Counted from the stretch's first letter, positions 38,428 through 48,363 are shown. The stretch: 64,000 nt of DNA from Pantoea piersonii (GCF_003612015.1 NZ_RARB01000001.1:744001-808000); one strand, 5' to 3'. The notes: a model not told the origin generated them from the letters alone. Made by a program: numbers and translations.

Positions 38428-40344
38428 TTAAAAGGTTTCCCAGTTAGCGCCAGAAGGCGTGGCTAACGCCGGCGTATTTTTGCTGCTTCTCTGAACCGGG
38501 GCTTTTGGCGCGATTAGTCCAGAGGAGGGGAGGCGGAAAACAGAAACCGTTCTTTCCAGCTCCAGCGCCTGCTCTTCCAGGCTGCTGGCCGCAGCGGAGG
38601 ACTCCTCAACCAGCGCGGCGTTCTGCTGTGTAGTGGTATCCATCTCTGTCATGGCCAGAGAGATTTGGCTAATACCGCGATTTTGCTCATCCGAAGCAGC
38701 AGCGATTTCGCCCATAATATCCCGCACCTGAGAAACCGATTTAACGATATCTCCCATCGTATCGCCGGCACGATTAACCAGCGTGGTGCCGTCATTCACC
38801 CGGTCCAGAGACTCGCGAATCAGCGCTTCGATTTCTTTAGCCGCCACAGAACTGCGCTGAGCCAGGTTTCTTACTTCACCTGCAACGACAGCAAAGCCGC
38901 GACCCTGCTCGCCAGCGCGCGCCGCTTCAACCGCCGCGTTAAGCGCCAGAATATTGGTCTGGAAGGCAATACCGTTAATGACCGTGATAATTTCACCAAT
39001 TTTACCGGCGCTATGGCTGATCCCGCCCATGGTGGTAATGACGTCATGGATGATTTCACCGCCACGGCTGGCGTTATGCGACGCCTCTGTTGCCAGCTGG
39101 CTGGCATGATGCGCATTTTCTGCGTTCTGTTTTACGGTAGATGTCAGTTCTTCCATGCTGGCTGCCGTCTCAACAACCGCAGCCGACTGCTGTTCTGTGC
39201 GTGAAGACAAATCAGTATTTCCCGCGGCAATCTCAGAAGAGGCGCGGGCGACGCTGTTAACGCCGTCGCGTACCCGAACAATAATGTTGCGCAGGCTCAG
39301 GTTCATCGCGCCAACCGCTGACATCAGTTGTCCCAGTTCGTCAGAGCGTGTGCTGGCGATTTCTGAGGTCAGGTCGCCTTCAGCGATGCGCTGGGCAGAG
39401 AAAAGCGTTTCTTTTAGCGGAACAGTGATGCTTCGGGTCATTCTCCACGCCACCAGAAGGCTCAGCACAATACAGGCTATCGTCGTAAAGCCAATCTGCC
39501 ACAGCGCCGTGTGGATATACTTCTCTCCCATTTGCGTCTGAAACAAAGATAAGTCGGTTACAGCCCGATTCAGCGTCTCCGCTGCGTGGGTCATCTCATC
39601 CGAAGCCTTTTTTTCATCACGAACGAGCAGCATATAGTTTTTTAACAGAGCGGGAGTCGCTGCTGTTTTTTGCGCTGCGGAGTTTAATAATTCACCCAGC
39701 TTCGCATCAGGATCGGCTTTGAGTTGCGAAATAAAAAGGGTGGTTTCACCCTGAATCTGTGTGATTTTATTCAGCGACGTGTCGTCCGGCGTCTTTATAA
39801 AGTCCTGAATCAGTAAAACCGTTTGATCAATCTTCAGCGTAAGTGAAAAAAGCGGCGCGGCTGAACCCGCAGCCACAGCAGATTCCTGAGCGGCAAGCTG
39901 TTCTGCTAACAGCGGTAAACCTGTTGAATTTAATTCATTTAAGGAGAGTAACGACTTATCCGTGCTTTCCAGGAACGCCTGCCGCTTTTCTTTGTACTGA
40001 TTTAATAAAGATGCCAGCTGAGACAGTTTATTCTGACCCTCAGCAGACCAGGCGTACTTTTCCAGGCTCTGTTTCAATTGTGAAAGCCGATCCATCGCCT
40101 CTCCATTGATAATGATGAATTTTTTATCGCGAGTGTATTGAAATAAGGTGCGGTTGAGTCTGGCCTTGCCCAGCGTGTCCAGCATTTCTACGGTAATGTC
40201 ACGCTTCACGGAGTTTTCCTGAATGTTTAAAAAACAGCGCAGCGTGAGCAGGGAAATAATCAACGAAGCCAGTATAACCAGCGAGAAACCCAGGAATAAT
40301 TTTCCGCCTATTCTAAGATTAGAAAGATTTTTTATAAATTTCAT
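38428..40344 (-). CDS. Methyl-accepting chemotaxis protein with long periplasmic helical domain
   Basis: 638 aa. TM1 at about residues 13-35, then a ~250-residue all-helical ligand domain of the size of HBM (helical bimodular) sensors, and TM2 at about 283-303. A HAMP domain ([19 protein letters not shown]) follows. The signalling hairpin tip is [20 protein letters not shown], then [19 protein letters not shown]. The protein ends in NWETF, the pentapeptide that tethers CheR and CheB on high-abundance receptors. No other motility gene is in the window. Ligand unknown; known HBM receptors sense TCA intermediates or aromatics. Confidence 0.95.
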   Translation of the reverse strand: MKFIKNLSNLRIGGKLFLGFSLVILASLIISLLTLRCFLNIQENSVKRDITVEMLDTLGKARLNRTLFQYTRDKKFIIINGEAMDRLSQLKQSLEKYAWSAEGQNKLSQLASLLNQYKEKRQAFLESTDKSLLSLNELNSTGLPLLAEQLAAQESAVAAGSAAPLFSLTLKIDQTVLLIQDFIKTPDDTSLNKITQIQGETTLFISQLKADPDAKLGELLNSAAQKTAATPALLKNYMLLVRDEKKASDEMTHAAETLNRAVTDLSLFQTQMGEKYIHTALWQIGFTTIACIVLSLLVAWRMTRSITVPLKETLFSAQRIAEGDLTSEIASTRSDELGQLMSAVGAMNLSLRNIIVRVRDGVNSVARASSEIAAGNTDLSSRTEQQSAAVVETAASMEELTSTVKQNAENAHHASQLATEASHNASRGGEIIHDVITTMGGISHSAGKIGEIITVINGIAFQTNILALNAAVEAARAGEQGRGFAVVAGEVRNLAQRSSVAAKEIEALIRESLDRVNDGTTLVNRAGDTMGDIVKSVSQVRDIMGEIAAASDEQNRGISQISLAMTEMDTTTQQNAALVEESSAAASSLEEQALELERTVSVFRLPSSGLIAPKAPVQRSSKNTPALATPSGANWETF

Positions 40345-40408
40345 TTAGATAACCCTGTATTGTAGAGAAGGCCTGAGTCTGAAAATTTTCCGCTCTGGGC
40401 ATCAATCT

Positions 40409-40435
40409 ATATCGGCATAGAAAACAGGGTTTTTA
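40409..40435 (-). promoter_or_regulatory. FliA (sigma-28) promoter of the chemoreceptor
   Basis: On the minus strand TAAA (40435-40432), 15 bp, GCCGATAT (40416-40409): a 7/8 match to the -10 and exact spacing to the flagellar class-3 consensus TAAA-N15-GCCGATAA. It lies 65 bp upstream of the receptor start. Confidence 0.8.
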
Positions 40436-40700
40436 GCATTGTTTCTATTTTTTAATAGTAATGTTCAGGTTAATTGATTTGGATCACGTTCGTGAGTTTT
40501 AAACAATTGCGAACGGCTGTGATTGTTTAGCAGGGAATGATTTGAGTCCTAACCTAATAAGGAAGATATAGACCGCTACCCGCATCGTAGATAAATGGGC
40601 AGACATTTTTCAGGCTGACCTGAATAACAAAATAAAAGGGAAGCGGCTGTTTTTGCTGAAAGTATAAGAGAGCTTCTGCCTGAGTGAACTCACATTATTC
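40436..40700. other. Intergenic region, no gene supported
   Basis: AT-rich stretch between the chemoreceptor promoter and the terminator of the GNAT gene. The 76-codon minus-strand frame reaching to 40840 overlaps the GNAT gene in another frame and is rejected. Confidence 0.4.
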
Positions 40701-40723
40701 CACGGCGGACGATCACCGCCGTG
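40701..40723 (-). terminator. Stem-loop after the GNAT gene
   Basis: CACGGCGG / CCGCCGTG perfect 8-bp stem with a 7-nt loop, 14 bp past the stop. It is followed on the minus strand by GAATAATG, not a T run. Confidence 0.55.
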
Positions 40724-40736
40724 AATCATGCATGTA

Positions 40737-41213
40737 TCACAATGACAGGTCGATAGCCATTTCCATGCAGCGCAGCTCTGCGTTAGCCAGTTTTGAGAAG
40801 TAAAGGCTTTCTCTGAGGGATTTAAATCCCTGTTTTTCATAAAAGGTTATTGCATCTGGCGTTGAAGATAAGGTCAAACGGCTAAACCCGCGTTGACGAG
40901 CTTCATCTTTAATTTTTGTGAGAATCATGCCGGCACAACCTTTTCTGGCATGGTCTGGCGATGTGAATATTGCCTCAACGCTTGCTGACGCAATATCAAG
41001 GTATCCGGTTGCTACGGGACGGGCATCAGGTCCCTCAACAATAAAGAAAGGATTTCCCTTAATAACTTCTCTGTACCTTTCGGGCATAGCTTCAGGCGTC
41101 CAGGCGGCGATGACGGCTGGGTCGTAACTGCTTTTGCAACCGTGCCTGATAGCCAGATTTCTAATGTTCCAGCACGCCTCTGCTTCATCAGGTCTCGCGA
41201 GTCTACTCTTCAT
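40737..41213 (-). CDS. GNAT family N-acetyltransferase
   Basis: 158 aa. The acetyl-CoA loop is DHARKGCAGMILTKI (R-K-G-x-A/G), followed by the ARQRGFSRLTLSST beta-strand and FYEKQGF in the final third, all GNAT hallmarks. The N-terminal MKSRLARPDEAEACWNIRN is the usual family start. Substrate unknown. Confidence 0.9.
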   Translation of the reverse strand: MKSRLARPDEAEACWNIRNLAIRHGCKSSYDPAVIAAWTPEAMPERYREVIKGNPFFIVEGPDARPVATGYLDIASASVEAIFTSPDHARKGCAGMILTKIKDEARQRGFSRLTLSSTPDAITFYEKQGFKSLRESLYFSKLANAELRCMEMAIDLSL

Positions 41214-41305
41214 CTTTTACCCTTGATATTTGCCTTGAAGATAAAAATGTTTAAACGCTTTATCCAGCGCATTAAGGTTCACGTCTGGAACGTAGCAGTG
41301 CATCG

Positions 41306-41330
41306 GAAAAAGGCCTCCTGTAAGGGAGGC
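41306..41330 (-). terminator. Intrinsic terminator of the DUF1349 gene
   Basis: On the minus strand GCCTCC-cttaca-GGAGGC is followed by CTTTTT. It lies 26 bp past the stop. Confidence 0.8.
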
Positions 41331-41355
41331 GCAGATATGAAATCGACAAGCGGAC

Positions 41356-41952
41356 TCAGGTAAGGTCGTGCAGCGGCTTGCTTCGAGGTTGACCCAGGGA
41401 AAAGTCGCAGAAGGTGACTTCAAGGCCTTGTCTTTCTGGGGTACAAGCCATCACGCCCACAAAGCGTTTTTGATGCTGAGGCCAGTAACACAGCCGCAGC
41501 AGCGGCCAGGTTTTACCCTCTGTAGAATACTGTATTCTGAGCGCTTCGTTTTCCAGGGTGGCGCGCATCCAGAACTCTTGTGGATTACCGGGGAAAAGGC
41601 CGGTTGACCAGTCAGATGTGTCACGCGTAACCACACAGCCTACAGACGGCCGATCGTCATTGAATTCTATCCCCGCCTTCACCCAGCGATCGGCTTCATC
41701 CAGAATGAAGATGCCCGCCTGATCATAAAGATCTGAAAAATGAGCCATCACTTTTACCTGAAGGGTGAAATCGCTCTCCACGTAAAATCCAAATGCATGA
41801 CCGGTGTGCCGCTGAAAGCCATAGTAAGTCTGTTTCCAGAAATCCGTATTGGCTTCCGTTGTGAACCGCAACTTGCCTTTCTCAAACGCGTAATGTTCGG
41901 GCGGGTTGATCCAGACTCCACCCTCTGCTTCCAGCGAATTAATCGTGCTCAT
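41356..41952 (-). CDS. DUF1349 domain protein
   Basis: 198 aa, predicted beta-sandwich (concanavalin-like lectin fold). Segments typical of DUF1349 are YGFQRHTGHAFGF, HFSDLYDQAGIFILDEADRW (the DQAG motif), KAGIEFNDDRPSVGCVVTRD and SDWSTGLFPG. Cytoplasmic; no signal peptide. Family function is unproven; sugar binding has been suggested. Monocistronic by its terminator. Confidence 0.9.
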   Translation of the reverse strand: MSTINSLEAEGGVWINPPEHYAFEKGKLRFTTEANTDFWKQTYYGFQRHTGHAFGFYVESDFTLQVKVMAHFSDLYDQAGIFILDEADRWVKAGIEFNDDRPSVGCVVTRDTSDWSTGLFPGNPQEFWMRATLENEALRIQYSTEGKTWPLLRLCYWPQHQKRFVGVMACTPERQGLEVTFCDFSLGQPRSKPLHDLT

Positions 41953-42194
41953 CGGTTTTCTCCAGGTTGCAGGTTGGTCATTTCAACATCCGGTTGCCTG
42001 AATTCATTCACCGCGCTCTTCAGGATTCAGTTTGCTGCTGGCACTAAGCAAAAAGAGGGTGTTTTATCCCCTGAGAGCGAGCAGCGGAAGCAGAACAAAT
42101 ATAAGAGACTGGTCATCATCTCATCAGTTACTGCTCCTGCCGCAGCGCAGGCTGTCATTATCGAACGCGGCACCAGCATACTATAAGAGCAAAC

Positions 42195-42674
42195 TTAATC
42201 AGGTGCTCTGTTACCGATAATAAACTCAGGTTCATAGCTGACAGGGAAATTCACTGACCTGACAATAAAACAAACTTTATGGATCTCATGATGAATAGCG
42301 GTGGCAGCCTCGATATCCGTACCGGGTAATACTGTAATTTTTGGCTTAAGCGTGGCTGAAATAAAGCGGCCAGCGCCACTTTTTAAAACTTCACCTGTCG
42401 CCACAGGGGAGTCTTCATAACCCATTACGGTAATGCCTGCATCTGATGCCAGATGCAAATACCACAACATATGGCATGCGGAAAGAGAGGATATCAGCAG
42501 ATCCTCCGGATTCATTTTACCCGGGTCGCCTCCCAGTAACGGATCGTTAGAGCAATGTATTGGTTCCTTACCGGCTATTGAAATATCCCAGGTTCGCGCA
42601 TAGGACCGATAGCCTGATGTGCCTGTTCCCAGGTTGCCTGTCCAGGATATATGCGAGGAATAACGGTGTTCCAT
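42195..42674 (-). CDS. OsmC family peroxiredoxin-like protein
   Basis: 159 aa from ATG 42672-42674, with GGGAG ~10 nt upstream; the frame runs eight codons further to 42698. OsmC/Ohr fold: NPEDLLISSLSACHMLWYLHLA carries the first Cys on the central helix, and HKVCFIVRSVNFPV the second. The segment CSNDPLLGGDPGKMNPEDL fits the OsmC subgroup. Such proteins reduce organic hydroperoxides with the two cysteines. Confidence 0.9.
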   Translation of the reverse strand: MEHRYSSHISWTGNLGTGTSGYRSYARTWDISIAGKEPIHCSNDPLLGGDPGKMNPEDLLISSLSACHMLWYLHLASDAGITVMGYEDSPVATGEVLKSGAGRFISATLKPKITVLPGTDIEAATAIHHEIHKVCFIVRSVNFPVSYEPEFIIGNRAPD

Positions 42675-42974
42675 TAATTTATTGCTCCCGTTCTGCATAG
42701 ATGATATGTGAAAAAGTGTTCCAGGCGTTCTGTAATATCAGGGTGTTGATATGCTGAAATATGCGCATGATCTGCACCGTATGATGCGGCCCCGGCTTTC
42801 CTTTTAAACAGAACTGTATTTAATGCAGCGGCTAACTAAACCACCCTGATAGCGTGACGGTATACTATTTGGCTGAGAGGGGCCACAGGCAGGTCGCTGC
42901 ATGCGTGACGATTGCAGTTATTGCACAGGGACGCGCTTTATCAAATAACATGCTGCGCGACCCTGTTAGTCAGC
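42675..42974. other. Intergenic region, no supported feature
   Basis: 300 bp between the OsmC gene and the end of gabP. I see no gene, strong hairpin or operator. Confidence 0.4.
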
Positions 42975-44390
42975 TCAGGAGTTTTCAGAGGACTGAACGG
43001 CATAGAAGCGCGTTTTCTGTCGCTTATTCTTTTTACGAGGCACGATCAGGCTGGCGGCGATAATCGCCAGTGTGAGGCCGCCAGTTGCCAGCAGCTCGGT
43101 CTGATGCTGAGCGTTGAACAGCATAGAAACCAGCACGGTAACGATAAAGAGTATGGTAATCCAGGTCAGGCCGGGGAACAGCCACATACGGTAACTCAGC
43201 TTTTCGCCCGCTTTTTCGCGCTTTTTGCGCAGTACCAGATGAGAGGCGGCAATCACCAGATACACCAGCAGGGCGATAGCGCCGGAACTCGCCAGCAAAA
43301 ATTCGAATACCACGCTGGGCGCCAGGTAGTTAGCCACAACCGCGACAAAAGCGGCAGCGGTTGAGAGCAGCACGGCAACCCATGGCGTACCGCTGCGATT
43401 CGTGCGTGAGGCCGCCGCGGGCGCATCTTTGCGACACGACAGTGAATAGAGCATGCGTGACGAGGTATAAAGCGCCGAGTTAAGACAGCTGCATACCGCC
43501 ATTAACACAACGATATCCACAATCAGCCTGGCGTGCGGGATATTCATCGCCTGAAGCGCGGCCTGATAAGAACCATGCTCAATCAGCGCCGGGGAATTCC
43601 ACGGCACCAGCGCCACCACAAAGAAAATCGACAGCAGGTAGAACAGCGCGATACGCCAGATAACCGAATTAGTGGCCCTGGTGATTTGCTTGCCTGGATC
43701 CTTTGATTCGGCGGCGGCGATGGTAACAATCTCGGTGCCCATAAAAGAAAACATCGTGGTCAGAATCGCCGCCATCACCTTACCCATGCCGTTGGGCATA
43801 AAACCTTGCGTATCGTAGAGATGCTGAAGGCCGCTGGTGCTACTGTTGGGCATCAGGCCAGATATGGCCAGGCCGGCAGCACACAAGAACGCGACAATCG
43901 CCGCTACCTTGAGCAGCGCAAACCAGAATTCAAACTCACCATAATTTTTCACGCTCAGCAGATTGGTGATGGTTAAAAACAGCGTGATAGCCAGGGTGAA
44001 CTGCCAGATGGCGATCTGGGGGAACCAGGCGTGCAGGATGGTGCCGGCGGCGTTGGCTTCCAGCGGGATAACCAATACCCAAAACCACCAGTAGAGCCAG
44101 CCGATAGTGAAACCGGCCCAGCGGCCCAGCGCCTTGTCAGCATAGGTTGAAAAAGAACCTGAATCGGGCAGCGAGACCGCCATTTCAGCCAGCATGCGCA
44201 TTATCAGCACTACCAGCGCACCGGCGGCGGCATAGGCGATCAGCACCGCCGGACCCGCCTCGTAAATCGCGTGGCCGGAGCCCACAAACAGGCCGGCGCC
44301 AATTACGCCCGCAATTGACAACATGCGCACGTGGCGCGGCTTCAGGTTTTGTGCCAGTGCATCTTCATTTGCAGTCTGCGTTGTTGTCAT
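42975..44390 (-). CDS. gabP: GABA permease (amino acid/polyamine transporter, APC superfamily)
   Basis: Inner-membrane proton symporter for 4-aminobutyrate. 471 aa (E. coli 466), twelve TM helices. Family motifs are RHVRMLSIAGVIGAGLFVGSG at the N-terminus, EMAVSLPDSGSFSTYAD, and IVTIAAAESKDPGKQI, all close to GabP. Cotranscribed after the GABA transaminase with an 81-bp gap containing two hairpins. Confidence 0.9.
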   Translation of the reverse strand: MTTTQTANEDALAQNLKPRHVRMLSIAGVIGAGLFVGSGHAIYEAGPAVLIAYAAAGALVVLIMRMLAEMAVSLPDSGSFSTYADKALGRWAGFTIGWLYWWFWVLVIPLEANAAGTILHAWFPQIAIWQFTLAITLFLTITNLLSVKNYGEFEFWFALLKVAAIVAFLCAAGLAISGLMPNSSTSGLQHLYDTQGFMPNGMGKVMAAILTTMFSFMGTEIVTIAAAESKDPGKQITRATNSVIWRIALFYLLSIFFVVALVPWNSPALIEHGSYQAALQAMNIPHARLIVDIVVLMAVCSCLNSALYTSSRMLYSLSCRKDAPAAASRTNRSGTPWVAVLLSTAAAFVAVVANYLAPSVVFEFLLASSGAIALLVYLVIAASHLVLRKKREKAGEKLSYRMWLFPGLTWITILFIVTVLVSMLFNAQHQTELLATGGLTLAIIAASLIVPRKKNKRQKTRFYAVQSSENS

Positions 44391-44410
44391 CAGAACGTCT
44401 CCAGAACGAT

Positions 44411-44463
44411 CCCCGGGCTTTTGTGTCCGGGGCGAGCAGGGGATGGGCTCGCCGCAGCGAGCC
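44411..44463 (-). terminator. Two stem-loops between gabT and gabP
   Basis: GGCTCGC-CGCA-GCGAGCC (44446-44463) and CCCCGG / CCGGGG (about 44411-44432). They may reduce, or stabilise the mRNA at, the gabT-gabP junction. There is no T tract. Confidence 0.45.
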
Positions 44464-44471
44464 GGGAAGGA

Positions 44472-45758
44472 TCAGGCCGTTACGACGTTTTTTTCGACGT
44501 CAGCGGCGCAGTGGTTGAGAACCGAGGTTAAAATGTCCAGCGCCTGGCGGAACTGCTGGTCAGGAATGGTCAGCGGATAAAGAAAACGTATAACGTTGCC
44601 TTTTGCGCCGCAGGTCAGCAGCAGCAGGCCATTCTCCATCGCTTTTTTCTGTACCGCCTGCGCGGTGGCGGTCTCGGTAAATTCTACGGCCACCATCGAC
44701 CCTAACGCGCGGACATCGGCAATCGCGGGACACTGCTTACGGAAGGCCTGTAGATCGGATTCAAGCCTGCCGCCAAGCTCAGCGGCCCGGGCGCAGAGTT
44801 GCTCCTCGTCGATTACGTCAAGCACCGCATGCGCTGCGGCGATCGCCAGCGGATTGCCAGCATAGGTGCCGCCGAGGCCGCCCGGACCTGGCGCATCCAT
44901 CACCTCTGACCGCCCTGACACGGCGGAAAGCGGCAGGCCGCCCGCCAGACTTTTCGCCATAGTGATGAGATCCGCTTGCACCGGATAGTGCTCCATGGCG
45001 AACAGCTTACCGGTGCGGGCAAAACCGCTCTGCACCTCGTCGGCGATAAGCAGAATGCCGTAGCGATCGGCCAGCTCACGCAGCCTGACCATAAACTCAA
45101 CCGGCGCCGCATGGAAACCGCCTTCGCCCTGCACGGGCTCCAGCACGATCGCGGCTATGTCCTGCGGCGCGATATCCTGAGTAAAAAGAGCATCGAGGCT
45201 GGCTAGCGCCGCGTCGATAGTGATGCCCTGTACCGCGCTGGGATAGCGCGCATGAAACACCGAGGCGGGCATCGGGCCGAAGTCACGCTTATAGGGGGCG
45301 ACCTTGCCGGTCATCGCCATAGTCATCAGGGTGCGACCGTGAAAGGCGTTGCCAAAGGCGATTACGCCAGGGCGGCGGGTATAAGCACGGGCGATTTTGA
45401 CCGCATTTTCTACCGCTTCTGCGCCAGTGGTGAAGAAGGCTGTTTTAGCCTGGCCGGCAACAGGCACCCGCTGGTTGATGCGTTCAGCCAGGACGATATA
45501 GCTTTCGTACGGAGTGATTTGAAACGCGGTATGCGTAAATTTTGTTAACTGATGGGCTACTGCCTGTTCGATGCGCGGATGGCGATGGCCGGTGTTGAGC
45601 ACCGCGATGCCGCCAGCGAAATCGATCCAGCTGTTGCCCTCGTTATCCCACAGGGTCGCGTTTTCCGCCCGCGCCACATACCAGTCGCACAGCGTGCCGG
45701 TGCCGCGGGGTAAAGCCTGTGCTTTGCGCTGCTGCATCAGGATATTTTGTTCGCTCAT
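44472..45758 (-). CDS. gabT: 4-aminobutyrate--2-oxoglutarate transaminase
   Basis: PLP enzyme converting GABA and 2-oxoglutarate to succinate semialdehyde and glutamate. 428 aa from ATG 45756-45758 (SD GAGGTGG upstream); the upstream in-frame ATG at 45800 lies inside the promoter region. Motifs are FAGGIAVLNTGHRHP, FFTTGAEAVENAVKIAR (phosphate cup), LIADEVQSGFARTGK (PLP Asp) and TMAKSLAGGLPLSAV (Schiff-base Lys). First gene of the leftward gabT-gabP pair, divergent from a GabR-like regulator. PuuE is an alternative name; context favours GabT. Confidence 0.92.
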   Translation of the reverse strand: MSEQNILMQQRKAQALPRGTGTLCDWYVARAENATLWDNEGNSWIDFAGGIAVLNTGHRHPRIEQAVAHQLTKFTHTAFQITPYESYIVLAERINQRVPVAGQAKTAFFTTGAEAVENAVKIARAYTRRPGVIAFGNAFHGRTLMTMAMTGKVAPYKRDFGPMPASVFHARYPSAVQGITIDAALASLDALFTQDIAPQDIAAIVLEPVQGEGGFHAAPVEFMVRLRELADRYGILLIADEVQSGFARTGKLFAMEHYPVQADLITMAKSLAGGLPLSAVSGRSEVMDAPGPGGLGGTYAGNPLAIAAAHAVLDVIDEEQLCARAAELGGRLESDLQAFRKQCPAIADVRALGSMVAVEFTETATAQAVQKKAMENGLLLLTCGAKGNVIRFLYPLTIPDQQFRQALDILTSVLNHCAADVEKNVVTA

Positions 45759-45868
45759 CTCATCCACCTCGCTCATATGCTTATTTACATTTCCCGACAA
45801 ACGCTTTTATTTATGCGTGCGAGCAGGTAAGTTGCCAGAGCCAATTTCAGAGAGAGGGATGGAGCCAA

Positions 45869-47362
45869 TTGCAGCTGCTTTACGCCGATCACTTATTAGC
45901 ACGATTGCAGTTTTTACCGAGTGGCTCACTGCAGCAGCGACTGCTGACCTGCATGCAGGCCGCAATCATTGAGGGCGTTTTTCCACGCGGCGGGCGCTTG
46001 CCGCCGACGCGCGATATGGCCCGTGAGCTTGGGGTGTCACGCAACACCGTACTGCATGTTTATGAAAGTTTGATGGCGCAGGGCTATGTGACGGCACGCA
46101 CCGGCAGCGGCACCTGGATTGCGGAGACGCTGCCGGAAATCTGTCTGCAAAGCCACGCCACCGATCTGCTACAGCCTGCCTCCACGCCGCTGCCGGCGAC
46201 CCTGTCAAAACGGGGCGCGATGCTGTTAGGGCATGCCACCGCCTCGCCCTACCAGTGGGGAGCCTTTGTACCCGGCGCGCCCGACGTCACGGAGTTTCCG
46301 CACAAGCTTTTTAGCCAGATTCAGGCAAAGCTGAATCGCGATCCCGATGTCTATCGGTTGATTTACAGCAGCGGCGGTGGCTGTCCCGATCTCCGCCATG
46401 CGCTGGCGGAGTACCTGCGTGTGGCGCGTTCGGTCAAGGCCGATGCAGATCAAATCCTGATAACCGAAGGCGTGCACCAGGCGGTCGATCTGGTCACCTG
46501 CGTGCTCTGTGACCCGGGCGATCTCGTCTGGATGGAGGAGCCGGGGTACTGGGGCACGCGCAACCTGCTGCGTAAAAACGGCCTTAAAATCCGGGCGATG
46601 CCGGTGGATAACGAAGGGATTGTGCCAAAGCCCGGGCTGCCGCCCAGGATGGTATTTGTGACGCCTTCACATCAGTATCCGTTGGGCGTTCACCTTAGCC
46701 TGGCAAGACGAAAGGCGCTTTTAGCGCTGGCAAGGCGTCATCAGAGCTGGATTATTGAAGATGATTACGACAGCGAGTTTCGCTTCTCAGGCCAGCCTTA
46801 TCCCTCCTTGCAGGGGCTGGAAGCGGATGCGCCGGTGATCTATATGGGCACCTTTAGCAAGACGCTTTATCCGGCACTGCGCATTGGTTACATAGTGGTG
46901 CCCAAAATGCTGGCCGAACCGTTGCGCATCGCGGCGGCTGAGCTTTATCGCGGCGGTCATCTGCTGATCCAGCGTGCGCTGGGGGAGTTTATACGGCAGG
47001 GGCATTATATGGATCATATCCGTCGCATGCGTTTGCTTTATGGCCAGCGACGTCAGTTTTTATGCAAACTGATTGAGCGCTATCTGGGGCCGTCCTTTCT
47101 GTCGCCGGTCAACCACGACGCGGGATTACATCTGGTGCTGCATCTGCCATCTGGCTGCGACGATGTGGCTATTGCCGCTCAGGCGCTGAAGCGTGGCGTT
47201 AAGGTGCGGCCGCTGTCGCAATACTATATGCATCCGCAGAGCTCACGCGGGCTGCTGCTCGGTTACGCCTGCGTGAATGAACGGCAGTGTCAGGATGCGT
47301 TCGGCGTGCTGAAAGGGTGTTTGATCGCGGCGGGCATTCAGATTAATGCTTCAGCTAAGTGA
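45869..47362 (+). CDS. gabR: MocR/GabR family PLP-dependent transcriptional regulator
   Basis: 497 aa. N-terminal GntR winged helix (IIEGVFPRGGRLPPTRDMAR then ELGVSRNTVLHVYESL), a linker, and a C-terminal aminotransferase-like domain with the PLP lysine in MGTFSKTLYPALRIGY. In E. coli and Bacillus, such proteins sense GABA plus PLP and activate gabT. The TTG at 45869 is chosen because AGAGGGATGGAG lies just upstream and the HTH starts soon after; the frame is open to 45719, overlapping gabT. Divergent from gabT with a 110-bp shared promoter region. Confidence 0.88.
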   Translation: MQLLYADHLLARLQFLPSGSLQQRLLTCMQAAIIEGVFPRGGRLPPTRDMARELGVSRNTVLHVYESLMAQGYVTARTGSGTWIAETLPEICLQSHATDLLQPASTPLPATLSKRGAMLLGHATASPYQWGAFVPGAPDVTEFPHKLFSQIQAKLNRDPDVYRLIYSSGGGCPDLRHALAEYLRVARSVKADADQILITEGVHQAVDLVTCVLCDPGDLVWMEEPGYWGTRNLLRKNGLKIRAMPVDNEGIVPKPGLPPRMVFVTPSHQYPLGVHLSLARRKALLALARRHQSWIIEDDYDSEFRFSGQPYPSLQGLEADAPVIYMGTFSKTLYPALRIGYIVVPKMLAEPLRIAAAELYRGGHLLIQRALGEFIRQGHYMDHIRRMRLLYGQRRQFLCKLIERYLGPSFLSPVNHDAGLHLVLHLPSGCDDVAIAAQALKRGVKVRPLSQYYMHPQSSRGLLLGYACVNERQCQDAFGVLKGCLIAAGIQINASAK

Positions 47363-47740
47363 CTTCTGTTCAGGACGAACAGCTGACATCAGCCTGGATT
47401 CCTGCGCCCGGCTGTAACGCCTTGCTTTTGGATAGCAGGCATATCCTCTGGTTTGGTCGTGATTAACTTAGATCCCCGAAAACGAACATTTTCAGGCTGG
47501 TTATTAAAAGAGTATTGAACATGCAGTCGACTGGCAGGGCGGAACAGGAGCTAACCGTGGAGAATAAAAGCTGCAGCTGAAAAAAACTCCTGGCTCAGGC
47601 TTTGTTTAATGCGCCAGTTGCCAGGGGAAGGAAGCAGATATCAACACATTTCGTCTATACACCTGGCTATTTAGCGCATAGTACATTGTGCTTCTGTGGC
47701 AGATTAGCTGAAATTCATTACAGATAAAGGCTGAAAGGAA
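47363..47740. other. Intergenic region before the immunity-type gene pair
   Basis: 378 bp, no gene recognised. No toxin fragment is visible upstream of the immunity-type genes. The last 100 bp are AT-rich and likely hold their promoter. Confidence 0.4.
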
Positions 47741-47971
47741 ATGGCTATAATATTTATCCCAGCATTGATTGCATTGCTTGAATCGAAAGAGAAGGAAACC
47801 GGGCATGAATTGACCCGTGATGAAGTTGAGACGATACGTGATAATGCTACCGTTATTCAGTTACCAGATGAAATTGCAGCAGAGATGGTAAGAACCCGTG
47901 GCTATTCGGATATTGATGCGGAAAACGTCTGGAATGCGTGGTTAATATACAAGTTGAACAGGATGTCATGA
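47741..47971 (+). CDS. Small protein paired with an Imm63-type gene, 76 aa
   Basis: No named family recognised. Hydrophobic N-terminus MAIIFIPALIALLESKEK, then an acidic helical part (TRDEVETIRDNATVIQLP, RGYSDIDAENVWNAW). SD AAGGAAA before the ATG. Its stop overlaps the start of the next gene (ATGA, 47968-47971), so the two are translated together. AT-rich and unlike its neighbours in codon use, in line with transfer. Confidence 0.7.
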   Translation: MAIIFIPALIALLESKEKETGHELTRDEVETIRDNATVIQLPDEIAAEMVRTRGYSDIDAENVWNAWLIYKLNRMS

Positions 47972-48363
47972 AAAGTATTGAAGAGTTGAGATTAGCGCTT
48001 CTTGTTATAGGCGAGCGTCTCGGCGGGGGTATCAGACCGAATCATTATTTTATTATCCCTGACAAACCAGATGGCCTCGCGACTCCCTGGCTGGAAATTA
48101 ACGGAAAAGAATACCATTTCGTTATCAGTGAACGGGGCATGGAAACAGAGCGTAAGATTACCTTTAGCGAAGATGAAATACTTTACTGGTTCGCTGATTG
48201 TGGTGTGCGTGCTTTAGCTTCACATTATGCAGCTTCAACGAGCTATCCAGCCGGGAGGTTCAGGGAGACATATTTCCGGAAACAATTCTACTTAATGCTG
48301 TCAATCAAGCCAGAATGGGCGACCAGAAAGAAAAAGGAGTTTCTGACCATTATCCAGCCATGA
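47968..48363 (+). CDS. Imm63-family immunity protein
   Basis: 131 aa, no signal peptide. The order WLEINGKEYHFVISERGMETE, then EDEILYWFADCGV, and YFRKQFYLMLSIKPEWATRKKKEF, matches the Imm63 pattern (conserved E-R-G, LYW and K-Q-L/F). Imm63 proteins protect against polymorphic toxins delivered by contact-dependent or secretion systems. No toxin gene is in the window, so this is an orphan immunity gene. Coupled to the preceding small gene by ATGA. Confidence 0.75.
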   Translation: MKSIEELRLALLVIGERLGGGIRPNHYFIIPDKPDGLATPWLEINGKEYHFVISERGMETERKITFSEDEILYWFADCGVRALASHYAASTSYPAGRFRETYFRKQFYLMLSIKPEWATRKKKEFLTIIQP

